Made by a program: the position numbers and the translations under genes | Notes under the pieces: generated by a model | Database searches by the model: none | Seen by the model: the letters and a program-made list of their open reading frames with translations, nothing else | Told to the model about the DNA's origin: nothing | NCBI GenBank assembly: GCA_034435375.1 | Contig: DAOTXR010000048.1 | Location: forward strand, 310,001 to 374,000 | Length of the DNA stretch: 64,000 bases | Direction of reading: 5' to 3' | DNA from: DAOTXR01 sp034435375 | Lineage (GTDB): Bacteria > Chloroflexota > Anaerolineae > Aggregatilineales > UBA3940 | Part shown: piece by piece, positions 16,534-24,525 of the stretch | How the letters are laid out: each line of letters opens with the position of its first letter | Position numbering within the stretch: position 1 is the stretch's first letter

Positions 16534-16814
16534 GACAATTCCCCCTCACCTGAGATTCTGATTGAACGTCTGTCGCTTTGCCTAGTGAAATGCGAAGAAT
16601 TTACCGTCCCTGGCAGAGTAGAGCAAGTGGTGTGTCACATCGTCCTCAAGAACTCACAGGGCGCCATGGCCCCCAATGAGGGGGTAAAGTCTAGGGTGGT
16701 GTGCGAGGCGGTGAGATGGGCCATCAGAGCCAGGTGCATTCCAACAGAGTCCTAACCACAGTCCACCACATCCTTCGACAACATTCCGTGTAGTAAATGA
16801 ATCCGTAATTTGGG

Positions 16815-16838
16815 CTGAATCCCGGATTCAGATACAAT
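16815..16838 (+). promoter_or_regulatory. Palindrome in a putative aspC promoter spacer
   Basis: CTGAATCCCGGATTCAG (16815-16831) is an 8+1+8 perfect palindrome. It sits directly between a weak -35 (TTTGGG at 16809) and a good -10 (TACAAT, 16833-16838), an arrangement used by spacer-binding activators. The rest of 16534-16959 holds a tandem 12-bp repeat (CATTCCCGGTTT at 16902 and 16914) and no gene. Confidence 0.4.
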
Positions 16839-16959
16839 TGCTTCCCAATAATCAGCCGACTCCGGGGAAGACAATGCACAATCCTCATCTGAACATGAGG
16901 GCATTCCCGGTTTCATTCCCGGTTTGTTGTGGGTGACGTCACAGGGAGTAAGTCCATAT

Positions 16960-18177
16960 ATGAGCATTAGCCAGTTGGCCAAATCCATCCGAGAATCGCC
17001 CACCCTGGCGCTTAACGAAGAGGCTCGCATCCTGAGGGAGCGAGGAGAGCCTGTCATCAACTTGAGCGTTGGCGAGCCAAAAAACAAGACTCCCATTGCG
17101 GCCGTCTTAGGTTCGGCAGCCAAACTGAGGGCTGGCGATATCAAATATGTTCCGACCGACGGCCTCCCTTCGCTCAAGAAGGCCATTATCCGTTATACAG
17201 AGGAGAACTATGACCGACTACCGGCGCCAGAGAACGTGATCGTCTCCACGGGTGCCAAACAGTCGCTCTACAATCTTCTGCTCACTATCGTCAACCCCCA
17301 GGAAGAAGTCATCATCCTGGCTCCCTACTGGGTCAGCTACCCGGAGATGGTCAGGATGGTATACGGGGTGCCGGTAATCGTGACGCCGGAGGATGGAACC
17401 TTCTATCCACGCATGGAGGAGATCGCGCAGGCGGTCAGCCCTTACACCAGGGCGATTATTGTCAACAGCCCTAATAATCCATCTGGCGCAGTTTTCCCCG
17501 AAGAATTCATCGCCGAGATTGTGGAATTTTGCGAGCGCAAGGGCATCTACCTGATCATGGACGACATCTACCATAAGCTGGTGTTCGATGGCAAACAGGC
17601 AGCTCCTGGCTATCGCTTCACCAACCGCGACCTTGAGAACACGCGGATCATTGTCATCAATGGCGTCTCAAAGCTGTACGGCATGACTGGCTTCCGCATC
17701 GGCTGGGTGATCGCCAGCCGTAAGCTGGTGGAGGTGATGACCAACGTCCAGGCCCAGACGACCTCCTGCCCGCCAGTAGTGTCTCAGGCTGCCGCGGAAG
17801 GTGCACTGACCGGCGTCCAGAGCGTGGTCGAGCATCTGCGCCTGACTATCCAGAATAACCGCGATGTGATTGTGAGCGAGCTTGGCACCTTCACCGATAT
17901 AGAGACCTTCCGCCCAGAGGGAACATTCTATGTTCTGCCCGACTTCCGTGCCTACAATGGCGACTCAGTAGCGCTAGCCAACTTTTTGCTCAAGAAAGCC
18001 CTGGTTGTGACCGTGCCGGGCAAGGAGTTCGGTGCAGAGGGGCACCTGCGGCTTAGCTTCTCTGGCTCGGTGAAGGAAATCACGGAGGGGATCGACCGCA
18101 TCAAGTGGGCTCTGGATCCAAACGCTCCGAACGAGATTTACATCGGCGACCGCAAGATGATCCGGGATTGGCTGTAG
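16960..18177 (+). CDS. aspC: Class I PLP aminotransferase (aspartate aminotransferase type)
   Basis: A 405-aa fold-type I aminotransferase. The PLP lysine lies in SKLYGMTGFRIGW, NSPNNPSG and DDIYHKL mark the cofactor site, and the C-terminal substrate Arg is in HLRLSFSGS. It probably interconverts aspartate and oxaloacetate. The ATG at 16960 follows AGGGAG and gives the family's usual MSISQLAKSI start. It is 11 bases upstream of the PEP carboxykinase gene, so together they link aspartate, oxaloacetate and PEP. Exact amino-acid specificity is inferred. Confidence 0.9.
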   Translation: MSISQLAKSIRESPTLALNEEARILRERGEPVINLSVGEPKNKTPIAAVLGSAAKLRAGDIKYVPTDGLPSLKKAIIRYTEENYDRLPAPENVIVSTGAKQSLYNLLLTIVNPQEEVIILAPYWVSYPEMVRMVYGVPVIVTPEDGTFYPRMEEIAQAVSPYTRAIIVNSPNNPSGAVFPEEFIAEIVEFCERKGIYLIMDDIYHKLVFDGKQAAPGYRFTNRDLENTRIIVINGVSKLYGMTGFRIGWVIASRKLVEVMTNVQAQTTSCPPVVSQAAAEGALTGVQSVVEHLRLTIQNNRDVIVSELGTFTDIETFRPEGTFYVLPDFRAYNGDSVALANFLLKKALVVTVPGKEFGAEGHLRLSFSGSVKEITEGIDRIKWALDPNAPNEIYIGDRKMIRDWL

Positions 18178-18188
18178 GAGATGCTGTT

Positions 18189-19847
18189 ATGTACAACCTG
18201 CTGAACATCAAGACGCCCACCCAGGAACAAGCATCTGATCTCAAGAGCGACTATGGATTGGCCAACCACGGCCTGACCAACCTGAACACCGTTTACTGGA
18301 ACCTGCCAGAAGAAGCCCTCTATGAGGAGATCATCTTCCGCCGTGAGGGTCGCATTACTCACCAAGGGCCGATCGTGGTCAACACCGGCGCCTTTACGGC
18401 TCGGGCTGCACAGGACAAATACATTGTGCGCGAACCAACCAGCGAAGATCACGTGTGGTGGGGCGAGTACAACCGCCCTGTCAGCGCAGACAAGTTCGAT
18501 GAGACATTCAGCCGCCTACAGGGTTTTCTGCAGGGGCGCGATCTATTCGTCCAGGATTGCTATGTAGGCGCTGATCCAGAGCATCGGATGCCGATCCGCA
18601 TCATTACAGAGTATGCCTGGCACAGCCTGTTTGCTCGCAACATGTTCATTGCCCCGCGATCGCGCGAGGAATACCGCCTTCATGTCCCCGACTTTACTGT
18701 GCTGGCTGTGCCTTCCTTCAAAGCTTTTGAGCCAATCGATGGTACCCGCACCAGCACCTTCATCATCCTCAACTTTGACAAGCGGCTATGCATCATTGGC
18801 AACACGGCCTATGGCGGTGAGATCAAGAAGTCAGTGTTCACGGTGATGAACTACTTGCTGCCATTGGAAGGCGTGATGACTATGCACTGTTCAGCCAACA
18901 TAGGCCAGGATGACGACGTGGCGCTGTTTTTTGGCCTGTCTGGTACAGGCAAAACCACTCTCTCGGCGGATCCAAACCGTGGGTTGATTGGCGATGATGA
19001 GCATGGCTGGAGTGACGAAGGGGTATTTAATTTCGAAGGCGGCTGCTATGCCAAGGTCATCCAGCTCTCGCCCACTGCCGAACCGCAGATCCACGCCGCC
19101 ACGCACCGATTCGGCACCATTCTGGAGAACGTCGTCTACGATCCCACCACACGCCTGATCGATCTGGATGACGGCTCCATCACTGAGAATACTCGCGCCT
19201 CTTACCCGTTGGAGTTTATCTCGAATGCCATCCCCGACAAGCGAGGCGGGCACCCCAAGAACATTGTAATGCTCACTTGCGACGCTCAGGGGGTAATGCC
19301 GCCCATCGCTCGCCTGACGCCCGATCAGGCTATGTATCACTTTATCTCCGGCTACACCTCAAAAATAGCGGGAACTGAAATTGGCCTGGGCGAAGAGCCG
19401 GAGATCACGTTCAGCACGTGCTTCGGCGCACCCTTCATGGTGCACAGACCTACTTTCTACGCTGACCTGCTCAAGCGTAAAATCCTGCGCTATGGGGTCA
19501 CCTGCTGGCTGATCAACACCGGCTGGGTCGGCGGCCCCTATGGGGTCGGTAAACGCATCAGCATCCATCACACGCGGGCGTTGCTGAGTGCGGCCCTGTC
19601 GGGCCAGCTTGAAGAAGTAGAGTACTACCAAGACCCCCTTTTCGGGTTCCAGGTACCTACTCACTGCCCTGGCGTCCCCGACAGCGTGTTATATCCTGCC
19701 GAGTCGTGGGCGAGTCAGGATGAATACTGGCGAAAGTATAGACAGCTTGCCAGCCGTTTCATTGACAACTTCAAGAAATTCGCGGCAGACTGCCCCCAGG
19801 AGGTCCGTGAAGCTGGCCCAACCCTCAAGGATGCATCCCTGATTTGA
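18189..19847 (+). CDS. pckA: Phosphoenolpyruvate carboxykinase (ATP)
   Basis: About 552 aa, slightly longer than the usual ~530-540. It converts oxaloacetate and ATP to PEP, CO2 and ADP, or the reverse in fermenters. The ATP-type P-loop is GLSGTGKTTLSADP, preceded by the metal and substrate region MHCSANIGQDDD, and followed by the DDEHGW segment typical of the family. GGAG lies nine bases before the ATG at 18189. Its close spacing to the aminotransferase shows an operon for C4/C3 interconversion. Confidence 0.95.
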   Translation: MYNLLNIKTPTQEQASDLKSDYGLANHGLTNLNTVYWNLPEEALYEEIIFRREGRITHQGPIVVNTGAFTARAAQDKYIVREPTSEDHVWWGEYNRPVSADKFDETFSRLQGFLQGRDLFVQDCYVGADPEHRMPIRIITEYAWHSLFARNMFIAPRSREEYRLHVPDFTVLAVPSFKAFEPIDGTRTSTFIILNFDKRLCIIGNTAYGGEIKKSVFTVMNYLLPLEGVMTMHCSANIGQDDDVALFFGLSGTGKTTLSADPNRGLIGDDEHGWSDEGVFNFEGGCYAKVIQLSPTAEPQIHAATHRFGTILENVVYDPTTRLIDLDDGSITENTRASYPLEFISNAIPDKRGGHPKNIVMLTCDAQGVMPPIARLTPDQAMYHFISGYTSKIAGTEIGLGEEPEITFSTCFGAPFMVHRPTFYADLLKRKILRYGVTCWLINTGWVGGPYGVGKRISIHHTRALLSAALSGQLEEVEYYQDPLFGFQVPTHCPGVPDSVLYPAESWASQDEYWRKYRQLASRFIDNFKKFAADCPQEVREAGPTLKDASLI

Positions 19848-19918
19848 TCCTGGTCGTCTAGGTCTCAAAGGGGCACGGCAATTCGCCACAGGCGGCATTG
19901 CTGCGCCCTCGTTTCATC

Positions 19919-20188
19919 TCACTGTGCAGTGGGGTGATGCCAGTCGGTACCCAGGGCATCTTGGCCATACCGCCGAATCACGTGCGAGAGCAGCCGCCCG
20001 ATATTCCACGCGTCGTCACTGCCCCGCTGATGGGTGCCGTGGAGATCGAGGCCAGCGATCTGCAAAGCCTTCGCCATCCCAACCTGGCGATCCAAGCTGT
20101 GAAGGCTCTTAAACGGAGCCTTCAGATCGATATGGCGCTCACTGAGTGCGCAGACCAGCAAGTTGATTCTACACCGACGACCATCTAG
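19919..20188 (-). pseudogene. 3'-5' exonuclease (KapD/Eri1-like) C-terminal remnant
   Basis: An open frame without a proper start encodes ERHIDLKAPF, then a DRQVGMAKAL segment, then LHGTHQRGSDDAWNIGRLL. This matches the Exo III region of DEDDh exonucleases, where HxxxxD provides catalytic residues. The Exo I (DxE) and Exo II motifs are missing, and an in-frame stop lies at 20189-20191 just upstream. Intact family members are about 180-200 aa; only about 85 are left. It is read as a decayed gene. It fills the long gap after pckA. Confidence 0.65.
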
Positions 20189-20201
20189 TCATGGCGGAGT
20201 A

Positions 20202-21200
20202 TCATGGCGCAATACCTACTTGTGCAATGGCTTCGAGCAGTGCATTGTGCACAGCGCCATTGGAGGACAGGATGCCACCCTGGTTGGCGATCCAGGCCCC
20301 ATCTGAAAAATCAAGTGGACAGCCATGCAGATCGGTGACGCGGCCCCCCGCCTCCTGTACGATCAGCACTCCGGCGGCATGATCCCATGCTTTGTGGCGA
20401 TAGGAAGGGTTGGGTGAGTGGCGCAGGTAGAACTCGGCTCGTCCATCAGCAACCATAGCGTACTTGGCCTGACTGTCGATGTGCACTGGCGTCCTGCCCA
20501 CCCCCGCCACCTCGAACACCCGCTGCGAGAAACTGTGATCGGTATGGGTGACCTCGACACTCTCAAGCGCACGGGCTTCGGCCATGCTGGACCTGGTTGA
20601 AACACGCATTGGACGCACCGGGCCATCACCGGACAATGGTTCAAGGGTCGCTCCCTGGCCATGCACTGCCACCGCCAGCACGCCACGCGGCTCCGTAGCG
20701 CCGCCGGAGCCATATGGCAGCAGCGGGCAGGCCAGCACGCCAACTTTCAACTGGGCATCCACGAGCAGGGCCACAGCAATAGCAAACTGGTCGCCGCGCA
20801 GAAAACCCTTGGTGCCATCGATTGGGTCAACGATCCACACGCGACTCTTGTCGCCATTGCGTCCGTGATCGAGCCAGTCTCGCACTTCATCCAGCGACAC
20901 ACTGCGGCCCAGCGCATCGCTAACATGGCGGACAACATGGAGACGCTGTTCGTTGGTGGTCAACTCGTCAAAATCGCTGGCACGTTCTTCGGCCAGTATG
21001 CCATCAGCGGGGAAGTGCTGTGCCACATGACTCAGCACCACAGCCTGTGCCCCATAGTCCGCCACTGTAACCGGCTCATAACCGCCCTTCTCCATGCAGG
21101 CCAGGCTGGTAATAGTCTCACTGCGGATGGCCAGACATAGCTGCCCAGCCATCCGGGCAGCCTCACGGGCGAGGATACGTTCGTGTTCGAACGGCATCAT
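20202..21200 (-). CDS. 3'(2'),5'-bisphosphate nucleotidase-like phosphatase (inositol monophosphatase superfamily)
   Basis: A 332-aa lithium-sensitive-type phosphatase. The metal motif WIVDPIDGTKGFLRGDQFAIA matches the HAL2/CysQ group more closely than inositol monophosphatase. A second metal site is WDHAAGVLIVQEAGG. The upstream Glu pair is in ILAEERASDF. It would hydrolyse 3'-phosphoadenosine 5'-phosphate to AMP, a step tied to sulfate assimilation. AGGAGAC precedes the tandem ATG start. It lies between the exonuclease remnant and a lipase-like gene on the same strand. Confidence 0.85.
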   Translation of the reverse strand: MMPFEHERILAREAARMAGQLCLAIRSETITSLACMEKGGYEPVTVADYGAQAVVLSHVAQHFPADGILAEERASDFDELTTNEQRLHVVRHVSDALGRSVSLDEVRDWLDHGRNGDKSRVWIVDPIDGTKGFLRGDQFAIAVALLVDAQLKVGVLACPLLPYGSGGATEPRGVLAVAVHGQGATLEPLSGDGPVRPMRVSTRSSMAEARALESVEVTHTDHSFSQRVFEVAGVGRTPVHIDSQAKYAMVADGRAEFYLRHSPNPSYRHKAWDHAAGVLIVQEAGGRVTDLHGCPLDFSDGAWIANQGGILSSNGAVHNALLEAIAQVGIAP

Positions 21201-21244
21201 GAGATTGTCTCCTACGCAGGGAAGTGAGGGAAGATAGCCGTATG

Positions 21245-22078
21245 CTATAGGCGCTCATCCAGCCACGCGATCAGATCGGTCAGAACCTGAGCCTGCTCTG
21301 GTTCGTTGAAGACCTCATGGTATAGTCCATCATAGATTTTAAGGGTCTTGTCGGCAGCCTGCGCTGCCTCATAGAACCTTGCCGAGCCGGAAGGTGCAGC
21401 AATCCTATCGCTACTACCATGCATCATAAGGATCGGCAGATGCAAATCGCCTGCGCGTGCCAGCGTCTCGGTTTGGGCAGACAGGATGACCAGCGCTCCC
21501 CGGACATTGACCCGGTTGTGAACCAGAGGATCGCTGGTGTAGGCTGCTACCACCTCAGGGCTACGCGAGATCGCGGAAGGATCCAGGTCATTGGTAGTCG
21601 TCACACCGGGCAAGAACCGGGCGAGCAAGCGCGCCATGGCCAGTTTCGATGGCGCAGGCTGCCATGCCATCTCAAGAAAAGCCCCGCTGAGCACAACTCC
21701 CTTGTATCCTGAGGGGTTGTCTACGGCTACACTGGCTGCGATCAGGCCACCCAACGAGTGCCCACCAAAGAACTGGGGGACCTGCGTGGCAGTCTGGCGT
21801 GCCCCCTCCATCAGAGCAGCCATGTCGCGCCGATACTCGTCCCAGGCCATAAGATGCCCTCGTCTGCCAGGGCTTTTGCCATGCCCACGCAGATCAACCA
21901 TGTGAAGACCGTATCCGGCCTTAGCCAGTGCTGCGCCGACGTGATGGTATCGGCCTGAGTGTTCACCGCCGCCGTGTGAGAAGGCAAGCATCCCCTTAGG
22001 TTCTTCGTCAGGCAGCCAGGTTTGTGTATAGAGCGCCAAGCCATCTGCGGTGCTGGTCTGCCCTTCCAGATGACGCAT
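21245..22078 (-). CDS. Alpha/beta hydrolase, monoacylglycerol lipase-like
   Basis: A 277-aa serine hydrolase. The nucleophile elbow is GHSLGGL, the oxyanion region FSHGGGEHSGRYHHV is typical of monoglyceride lipases, and the late Asp and His are in MMHGSSDRI and GLYHEVFNE. The ATG at 22078 is chosen because GGGAG precedes it; an in-frame extension to 22186 has no site. It is likely to cleave monoacylglycerols or lysophospholipids in the cytoplasm. No signal peptide is seen. Confidence 0.87.
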   Translation of the reverse strand: MRHLEGQTSTADGLALYTQTWLPDEEPKGMLAFSHGGGEHSGRYHHVGAALAKAGYGLHMVDLRGHGKSPGRRGHLMAWDEYRRDMAALMEGARQTATQVPQFFGGHSLGGLIAASVAVDNPSGYKGVVLSGAFLEMAWQPAPSKLAMARLLARFLPGVTTTNDLDPSAISRSPEVVAAYTSDPLVHNRVNVRGALVILSAQTETLARAGDLHLPILMMHGSSDRIAAPSGSARFYEAAQAADKTLKIYDGLYHEVFNEPEQAQVLTDLIAWLDERL

Positions 22079-22209
22079 GTCATTCTCTCCCAGAGAAACA
22101 TGAGGGTTGAGTTTGGCTCGCATTAGGCAGAGCAGGTTGTGTCTGTTGGCCACAGTATAGCCCGTCTGCCTAGCCGAGCCAATCAAACGGGAATCCGACG
22201 AATTGATAT

Positions 22210-22238
22210 TTGAAAACTTACCAAATTTGGGTTATCTT
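22210..22238 (+). promoter_or_regulatory. Sigma-70-type promoter of candidate small RNA
   Basis: TTGAAA (22210-22215) and TATCTT (22233-22238) are separated by 17 bases, giving a predicted start near 22245. Confidence 0.55.
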
Positions 22239-22244
22239 AATATT

Positions 22245-22356
22245 AGCGTTGGGCGTTTTGCTCCCGGCCCAAATTAAGAGAATGCAGCTCTATGAGCGGC
22301 ACTCTTTCCCCAAATTGCCCAACGTGATGCCACCCGCCCGGGTGGCACCTCTTTTT
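22245..22356 (+). ncRNA. Candidate structured small RNA with own promoter and terminator
   Basis: No credible protein is encoded. The predicted RNA opens with CGTTGGGC (22247-22254), which pairs perfectly with GCCCAACG (22317-22324). Inside is a second stem: AAGAG (22276-22280) with CTCTT (22302-22306), then TGC/GCA, then GCTC-TAT-GAGC (22287-22297). It ends in an intrinsic terminator. The bulge segments contain C-rich GCTCCCGG and TTTCCCC and a repeated CCCAAATT, which could base-pair with Shine-Dalgarno sites. The response regulator 120 bases downstream has its own candidate promoter (22427-22432), so this looks like a free RNA, though a leader or riboswitch cannot be ruled out. Confidence 0.5.
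22328..22356 (+). terminator. Intrinsic terminator of the candidate small RNA
   Basis: TGCCACCC and GGGTGGCA form an 8-bp stem with a GCCC loop, followed by CCTCTTTTT. This is a canonical Rho-independent terminator. Confidence 0.8.
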
Positions 22357-22426
22357 GAACGTCTATCACCTCGTGACAGACGGTATAGAACTCGCAGAAT
22401 GCCTTGTGCCTGTTCTTGCTCACCGC

Positions 22427-22432
22427 TATACT
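22427..22432 (+). promoter_or_regulatory. Candidate -10 box for the response regulator
   Basis: TATACT, with a poor -35 (TTGTGC, 17-base spacing), lies between the terminator and the response regulator start codon. Its presence argues that the upstream RNA is independent. Confidence 0.35.
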
Positions 22433-22476
22433 TCCTCTGTTGAACAAACCATTCGTTTGGGCTTCCTGTAGCATAT

Positions 22477-23163
22477 ATGACTACCATCCTGATAGTTGAA
22501 GACGAGAAAACCTTACTTGAAACGCTGGCCTACAACCTTGAGCAGGAGGGCTATAAGGTCCTAACTGCCGAGGATGGCGAGGAAGCGCTCAAGATCGTGC
22601 GCCGGAAGAAACCCGACCTGATTGTGTTGGACATCATGCTGCCCGTGCTCGATGGGCTGGCTGTGTGCCGCCTAATCCGCAAAGACCCAGAGGTGGCGCA
22701 CATTCCTGTCATCATGCTGACGGCGCGTGGGACCCAGGGCGACAAGATGGTCGGGCTGGACAGTGGCGCAGATGATTATGTCACCAAGCCATTTGGTCTT
22801 GGCGAATTCCTGGCGCGCATCCGGGCCGTGCTGCGCCGCGTGCCAGGCCGCACCACCTCCAGCACAGAGATTGCGACAGGAGACCTCCGCGTAGATGTGT
22901 CTGCGCGGCGCGTATATCGGCGTGGTGAGGAAATCCAACTCAGCCATAAGGAATTTGATCTATTAGTAGAACTCATGCGCAATCCCGGGGCGGTTCTGTC
23001 ACGTGACCTGATCCTCTCTCGCGTGTGGGGCTACGACTATTATGGCGACAGTCGCACAGTCGATGTGCACATCCGGTGGCTGCGTCAGAAGATCGAGGAT
23101 GATCCCTCGAACCCGCATCACATTGTGACTGTGCGGGGAGTAGGCTATCGTTTCGAGGATTGA
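22477..23163 (+). CDS. OmpR/PhoB-family response regulator
   Basis: A 228-aa two-domain regulator. The receiver domain (about 1-120) has the acidic pair VEDEK, the phospho-Asp in LIVLDIMLPVLDG (about residue 52), and the conserved Thr and Lys in MLTARGT and YVTKPFG. The winged-helix C-terminal domain ends LRQKIEDDP...VRGVGYRFED. No clear Shine-Dalgarno site precedes the ATG. It overlaps or abuts the histidine kinase, making a standard PhoP/PhoR-like pair. The regulon is not shown. Confidence 0.95.
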   Translation: MTTILIVEDEKTLLETLAYNLEQEGYKVLTAEDGEEALKIVRRKKPDLIVLDIMLPVLDGLAVCRLIRKDPEVAHIPVIMLTARGTQGDKMVGLDSGADDYVTKPFGLGEFLARIRAVLRRVPGRTTSSTEIATGDLRVDVSARRVYRRGEEIQLSHKEFDLLVELMRNPGAVLSRDLILSRVWGYDYYGDSRTVDVHIRWLRQKIEDDPSNPHHIVTVRGVGYRFED

Positions 23164-23168
23164 GACAG

Positions 23169-24326
23169 GTGTATCTGGTTGCCATTGTTGTGCTGTCCAT
23201 CACGCTGGTGGGGACAGTCGTTGCATGGCAAGTAGCCCATCGCCGCCTGGTTGCCGAGCGTGCCCGCAGCGACGAGCTGACCCGGCGGCTGGGCGATCAG
23301 CAGGCTCTGGAGATGCGCTCTGCCGGCTTGCTTGCACTGAGCGAGGCGGCCTACAACGCCCTAATCGTTGTGGATCGCGATCGTCGAGTGATCCATATGA
23401 ACAGCGCAGCTTGCTCCCTGTTCGCCTGCGATACCTACAACACGGACATTACACTCATGACCCTCACCCGCAGTTACGATCTGGACCACGTGGTCGATCA
23501 GGTACTGCAGGACGGTGAGCCGGTCGACCTACAGATTGCAATCCGGGCAGTCGCGTACCGTGTCCGGGCACAGCGCACTGAGACGCCGGCAGGACATATG
23601 GTCGCGATAGCTTTGGAGGATGTTAGTGAGCTGCTGAGACTGGGTCGCGCTCGGCGTGATATGGTGGCTAACATCTCTCACGAACTGCGCACTCCGATTG
23701 CTTCAATTCGGCTGCTCGTTGACACTCTGCTCAGGGAAGAGATGTGCCCAGACAAAGAGTGCACAGAGCGGCTCCATAAGATCGCCGCAGAGGCTGACAT
23801 CCTTCAGCAGATGGCTCAGGAGCTGCTCGACTTGTCGATGATCGAGTCGGGACGAGCCGAGTTCATCTTTAGGCCAGTTAAACTGCGCGACATCGTCGCC
23901 GAGGTAGCTGACCAGTACACTGAGCAGGCGGAGCGCAAAAAGTTAACCCTGGAGAGGCATGTGTCACGCCACCTGGTGGTGCTGGCTGATGCCCAGCAGC
24001 TTCGTCGTGTGCTGAGCAATCTAGTACACAATGCCATCAAGTTTACACCCTCACATGGTACGATCGATATCTCGGCCAATATGGTTGAAGACAGAGTGCT
24101 GATAGCTGTGACAGATTCCGGCCCTGGCATTTCGCCAGAGGAACGTGAGCGGGTGTTTGAACGATTTTACCGGGGCGACCGCGCCCGCAGGAGCAGCGGG
24201 ACCGGGCTTGGGCTGGCCATCGCCAAGCACATTGTCGAGGCGCATGGTGGCACGATCTGGGTCGAGGATTCACCCAAGCCCCCAGGCGCTCGCGTGTGCT
24301 TTACCCTAACGTTGGGGGCTGAGTGA
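23169..24326 (+). CDS. PhoR-like sensor histidine kinase
   Basis: About 385 aa. A single N-terminal membrane segment (YLVAIVVLSITLVGTVVAW) is followed by a linker, a PAS domain (about 55-155, ALIVVDRDRRVIHMNSA) and HisKA with NISHELRTPIAS. The HATPase domain has NLVHNAIKFTP, DSGPGIS and GTGLGLAIAKH. GTG 23169 is chosen as start because GAGG lies about 10 bases before it; TTG 23160 is also possible and would overlap the regulator by four bases. With only one membrane segment, sensing is probably via the PAS domain. Confidence 0.93.
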   Translation: MYLVAIVVLSITLVGTVVAWQVAHRRLVAERARSDELTRRLGDQQALEMRSAGLLALSEAAYNALIVVDRDRRVIHMNSAACSLFACDTYNTDITLMTLTRSYDLDHVVDQVLQDGEPVDLQIAIRAVAYRVRAQRTETPAGHMVAIALEDVSELLRLGRARRDMVANISHELRTPIASIRLLVDTLLREEMCPDKECTERLHKIAAEADILQQMAQELLDLSMIESGRAEFIFRPVKLRDIVAEVADQYTEQAERKKLTLERHVSRHLVVLADAQQLRRVLSNLVHNAIKFTPSHGTIDISANMVEDRVLIAVTDSGPGISPEERERVFERFYRGDRARRSSGTGLGLAIAKHIVEAHGGTIWVEDSPKPPGARVCFTLTLGAE

Positions 24327-24358
24327 CTCTCCCCCTTCAGGGTCTAAGCCTATACCAG

Positions 24359-24392
24359 GGCCGCCAGACTATGACATATGGCGGCCTTTTCT
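24359..24392 (+). terminator. Intrinsic terminator after the two-component pair
   Basis: GGCCGCCA (24359-24366) pairs with TGGCGGCC (24379-24386), followed by TTTTCTGTT. It separates the two-component operon from glnA. Confidence 0.88.
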
Positions 24393-24525
24393 GTTGTGAT
24401 CGTACACAACTAAACGCAGCAAGTTGGCTTACAATGGATCTAGGAGCATACAAGGCCTGTCGCAGCTAAGTACACTGGAATAGCTTGAGGTCGCATACCC
24501 TTTCACGTCTGGAGGAAAGCCAGGC

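Noticed and set aside
22245..22356. 6S RNA
   Set aside because: The structure is too short (~110 nt versus ~160-200 nt) and lacks the large central bubble.
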